16,340 nucleotides of DNA from an uncultured Intestinimonas sp. (GTDB taxonomy: Bacteria > Bacillota_A > Clostridia > Oscillospirales > Oscillospiraceae): assembly GCA_958435885.1 (NCBI GenBank), contig CAUBHZ010000006.1, positions 1 through 16,340 on the forward strand, in the 5' to 3' direction. The position numbers and the translations under genes were made by a program. Numbering within the stretch: position 1 is the stretch's first letter; each line of letters starts with the position of its first letter. Shown piece after piece: positions 15,005 through 16,340 of this stretch. Under the pieces are notes generated by a model, which saw only the letters and a list, made by a program, of their open reading frames with translations, was not told where the DNA came from and ran no database searches.

Positions 15005-15084
15005 GTATGTCCCGGTCTTACAAATGGCATCAAACAGGTAAACTCTTTTGATGATACACAAGCTCTGGGGCTGTTCACTCAGTG

Positions 15085-15133
15085 GGGCGGCGCTTTTATG
15101 CCGTACTAGCGTTTTGGGCTAAAGGCCCAAACC
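15085..15133. repeat. Structured repeat, copy B (partner of 3741-3783)
   Basis: 29 of 36 bases (15085-15120) match copy A at 3741-3776 without gaps. Hairpin one is weaker here (GGC with GCC around GCTTTTAT). Hairpin two is longer: TTTGGGC-TAAAG-GCCCAAA. The flanking GGGCGGC (15085-15091) could instead pair with GCCGCCC (15187-15193) and enclose the whole element. It lies between the operon end and the tmRNA terminator in a region with no gene. Confidence 0.55.
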
Positions 15134-15209
15134 TTGGCGCAGGGACAATTCATTTGCCCCGAGCATTTCAATCACCGAAGGGTTGAGCCGCCCACAAGGC
15201 AGAGGAACC

Positions 15210-15251
15210 AAAAAAGTAAGGCATCTGCTATACGCAGATGCCTTACTTTTT
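15210..15251. terminator. Strong bidirectional terminator between the operon and tmRNA
   Basis: A 14-bp perfect stem (15215-15228 with 15234-15247) has a 5-base loop. It is flanked by AAAAAA on the left and TTTT on the right, so it gives a U-tract in both directions. On the minus strand it ends the tmRNA transcript immediately after the CCA end. On the plus strand it stops transcription from the sigma-54 operon. Confidence 0.9.
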
Positions 15252-15604
15252 GGTGGAGGCGGGGGGAGTTGAACCCCCGTCCGAAAACGTTTTGACAGGA
15301 ACTTCTCCGGGCGCAGACGGTTTATTGGAATTCCCTTCCCAGAGCGCGAGCCGTCACGCTCAGAGGGTCGGTAGCTTCATGATGCATGGTGCGCTCAAAG
15401 CTTTGCGCACGCACGGTCCCCACTCAAATCACGCCCCAAACCGGCTCGTGGGCCTTCCGGCTGGGACGGCAGCGGAACTTAAGCCGCTACGAGTTCGTAA
15501 TCGTTGTTGTTCTTTAATTTATAAAGAATGCCCATTTTTAGAAGGCTGGGCGCCTTCGCCCGCTATTCCCGCCTCTGCATCCCCGTCGAAACCGGTACGC
15601 CCCC
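15251..15604 (-). ncRNA. ssrA: Transfer-messenger RNA (tmRNA)
   Basis: One-piece tmRNA of about 354 nt for trans-translation rescue of stalled ribosomes. The minus-strand 5' end GGGGGCG pairs with CGCCTCC before the encoded ACCA end, giving a 7-bp acceptor stem with the G3-U pair recognised by alanyl-tRNA synthetase. The T arm has loop TTCAACT closed by five G-C pairs, and the 5' part contains the conserved GGTTTCGACGGGG segment. The tag reading frame ends KNNNDYELVAA (15482-15514) with stop TAA at 15479-15481. The VAA end fits a ClpXP-type degradation signal. The exact resume codon is not certain; the codon before the tag lysine reads TTA. Confidence 0.95.
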
Positions 15605-15756
15605 GCGTCGTCGCAAAGTCCATTCCGTTCAGCACACCCGGCAAAGCCGCGCATCCATCCCTTCCTGCCCTTGCGCCTCCGCCCCTGAATGGGCCCGCTT
15701 GCGCTGGGAACCGTTCAGGAAGCTGCGAGTTTGCAAAATCCAACCATTACGTGTGA
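15605..15756 (-). promoter_or_regulatory. Short spacer upstream of tmRNA; promoter not securely identified
   Basis: 152 bases separate the isomerase stop from tmRNA. A TATAAT (15756-15761, minus strand) overlaps the isomerase stop codon but has no good -35 at 16-18 bp and would leave a 5' leader of about 145 nt. The tmRNA may use this site, a degenerate promoter, or read-through from the isomerase gene, with RNase P trimming the 5' end. Confidence 0.3.
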
Positions 15757-16278
15757 TTATACCTTTTCCGGCGCGGGGTAATCCACACCGAAGGTCTCCA
15801 CAGTCACCGCCTTCATCCGCTGGTCCTCCATGGGCTTATCCATCCGGTCGGTGCGCACGGACACGATGGCATCGGCCACCTCCATGCCCTCGATCACCTT
15901 GCCGAAGGAGGCGTACTGGCCGTCCAGATGAGGGGCCGCCTCCACCATGATAAAGAACTGGCTGCCGGCGGAGTTGGGCGCCATGGTACGGGCCATGGAA
16001 AGCACGCCGCGGTCATGCTTCAGGTCGTTCGGAAAGCGATTCCCGGTAAACTCCCCCCGGATGGAGTACCCGGGGCCGCCCGTGCCGGTGCCCTGGGGAC
16101 AGCCGCCCTGGATCATGAAGCCGGGGATGACCCGGTGGAAGATCAGCCCGTTGTAAAACCCCGACTGGACCAGGCTAATGAAGTTGTTGACGGTATTGGG
16201 GGCCTTATCGGGGTAGAGCTCGGCCACCATCCTGCCGCCGTTTTCCATTTCAAAGGTGACAATGGGATTCTGAGCCAT
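15757..16278 (-). CDS. Cyclophilin-type peptidyl-prolyl cis-trans isomerase
   Basis: Catalyses proline cis-trans isomerisation during protein folding; 173 aa, with no signal peptide, so cytoplasmic. The cyclophilin core is clear: FHRVIPGFMIQGG (47-59) with catalytic R49, then SMARTMAPNSAGSQFFI, then HLDGQYASFGKVIEGM, in which the CypA tryptophan position is histidine as in many bacterial forms. The ATG at 16276-16278 was chosen because AAAGGAG lies eight bases upstream; an in-frame TTG 18 bases further upstream would overlap that site. It is transcribed towards tmRNA. Confidence 0.94.
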   Translation of the reverse strand: MAQNPIVTFEMENGGRMVAELYPDKAPNTVNNFISLVQSGFYNGLIFHRVIPGFMIQGGCPQGTGTGGPGYSIRGEFTGNRFPNDLKHDRGVLSMARTMAPNSAGSQFFIMVEAAPHLDGQYASFGKVIEGMEVADAIVSVRTDRMDKPMEDQRMKAVTVETFGVDYPAPEKV

Positions 16279-16312
16279 GGGAAACACTCCTTTCAATTTG
16301 GGAGAGTACTAT

Positions 16313-16340
16313 AAAATAACACACTCTCCGGCCGGTGTCA
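16313..16340 (-). promoter_or_regulatory. Possible promoter of the isomerase gene, cut by the window edge
   Basis: On the minus strand TGACA (16336-16340) would complete TTGACA if the next base outside the window is A on the plus strand. A 17-bp spacer leads to TATTTT (16313-16318), 4 of 6 matches to the -10 consensus. It is unprovable without the adjoining sequence. Confidence 0.35.

Noticed and set aside
15012..15054. CATCAAA/TTTGATG inverted repeat just after the operon as its terminator
   Set aside because: AT-rich 7-bp stem with a long loop and no U-tract; the bidirectional terminator at 15210-15251 is far stronger.
15256..15285. tRNA-like T-arm on the minus strand
   Set aside because: It looks like a tRNA 3' half but is the tRNA-like domain of tmRNA; no separate tRNA is present.
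15238..15756. 172-codon plus-strand frame over the tmRNA
   Set aside because: It is the reverse complement of tmRNA and its spacer.
15756..15761. TATAAT overlapping the isomerase stop codon as a firm tmRNA promoter
   Set aside because: No -35 match at proper spacing and the leader would be unusually long; kept only as a low-confidence possibility.

Overview
The window looks like chromosomal DNA from a GC-rich, Gram-positive gut anaerobe of the Clostridia, probably the Oscillospiraceae (Flavonifractor/Lawsonibacter/Pseudoflavonifractor type). The grounds are indirect: strong GC bias at third codon positions, AGGAGG-type ribosome binding sites, a tandem glycine riboswitch before a sodium:alanine symporter, a clostridial-style sigma-54 activator, and a one-piece tmRNA. 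The genus is inference. No transposase, phage gene, CRISPR array, rRNA or tRNA was seen.

Left part (1-3540, minus strand). An exported purple-acid-phosphatase-like metallophosphoesterase runs off the left edge and has its own promoter. Next comes an AGCS-family sodium:alanine/glycine symporter. Its transcript starts at a perfect-consensus sigma-70 promoter (TTGACA, 17 bp, TATAAT) and reads through a tandem glycine riboswitch and an intrinsic terminator before the gene.

Middle (3541-6554). A divergent spacer of about 0.6 kb contains a structured element with a partial copy at the far end of the window. It is followed by a sigma-54-dependent activator gene. Between this gene and the next operon lies a compact control region: two dyads with CCCATT/AATGGG cores, a textbook -24/-12 promoter, and a 10-bp inverted repeat that begins on the -12 element.

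Main operon (6555-15004, plus strand). Eight closely spaced genes follow: a lipoprotein solute-binding protein, two OppB/OppC-type permeases, two OppD/OppF-type ATPases, a RidA-family imine/enamine deaminase, a threonine-synthase-like PLP enzyme with a zinc ribbon, and an amidohydrolase resembling COG3964. Together they read as an inducible uptake-and-degradation system. A peptide-like or N-acylated amino acid is imported and deacylated, then eliminated or deaminated by the PLP enzyme, and RidA hydrolyses the reactive enamine/imine. The substrate is unknown and the order of steps is inference. This is the best candidate in the window for an undescribed system.

Right part (15005-16340). A second copy of the structured repeat comes first, then a strong bidirectional terminator, tmRNA (ssrA) on the minus strand with tag ending KNNNDYELVAA, and a cyclophilin-type peptidyl-prolyl isomerase gene on the minus strand.
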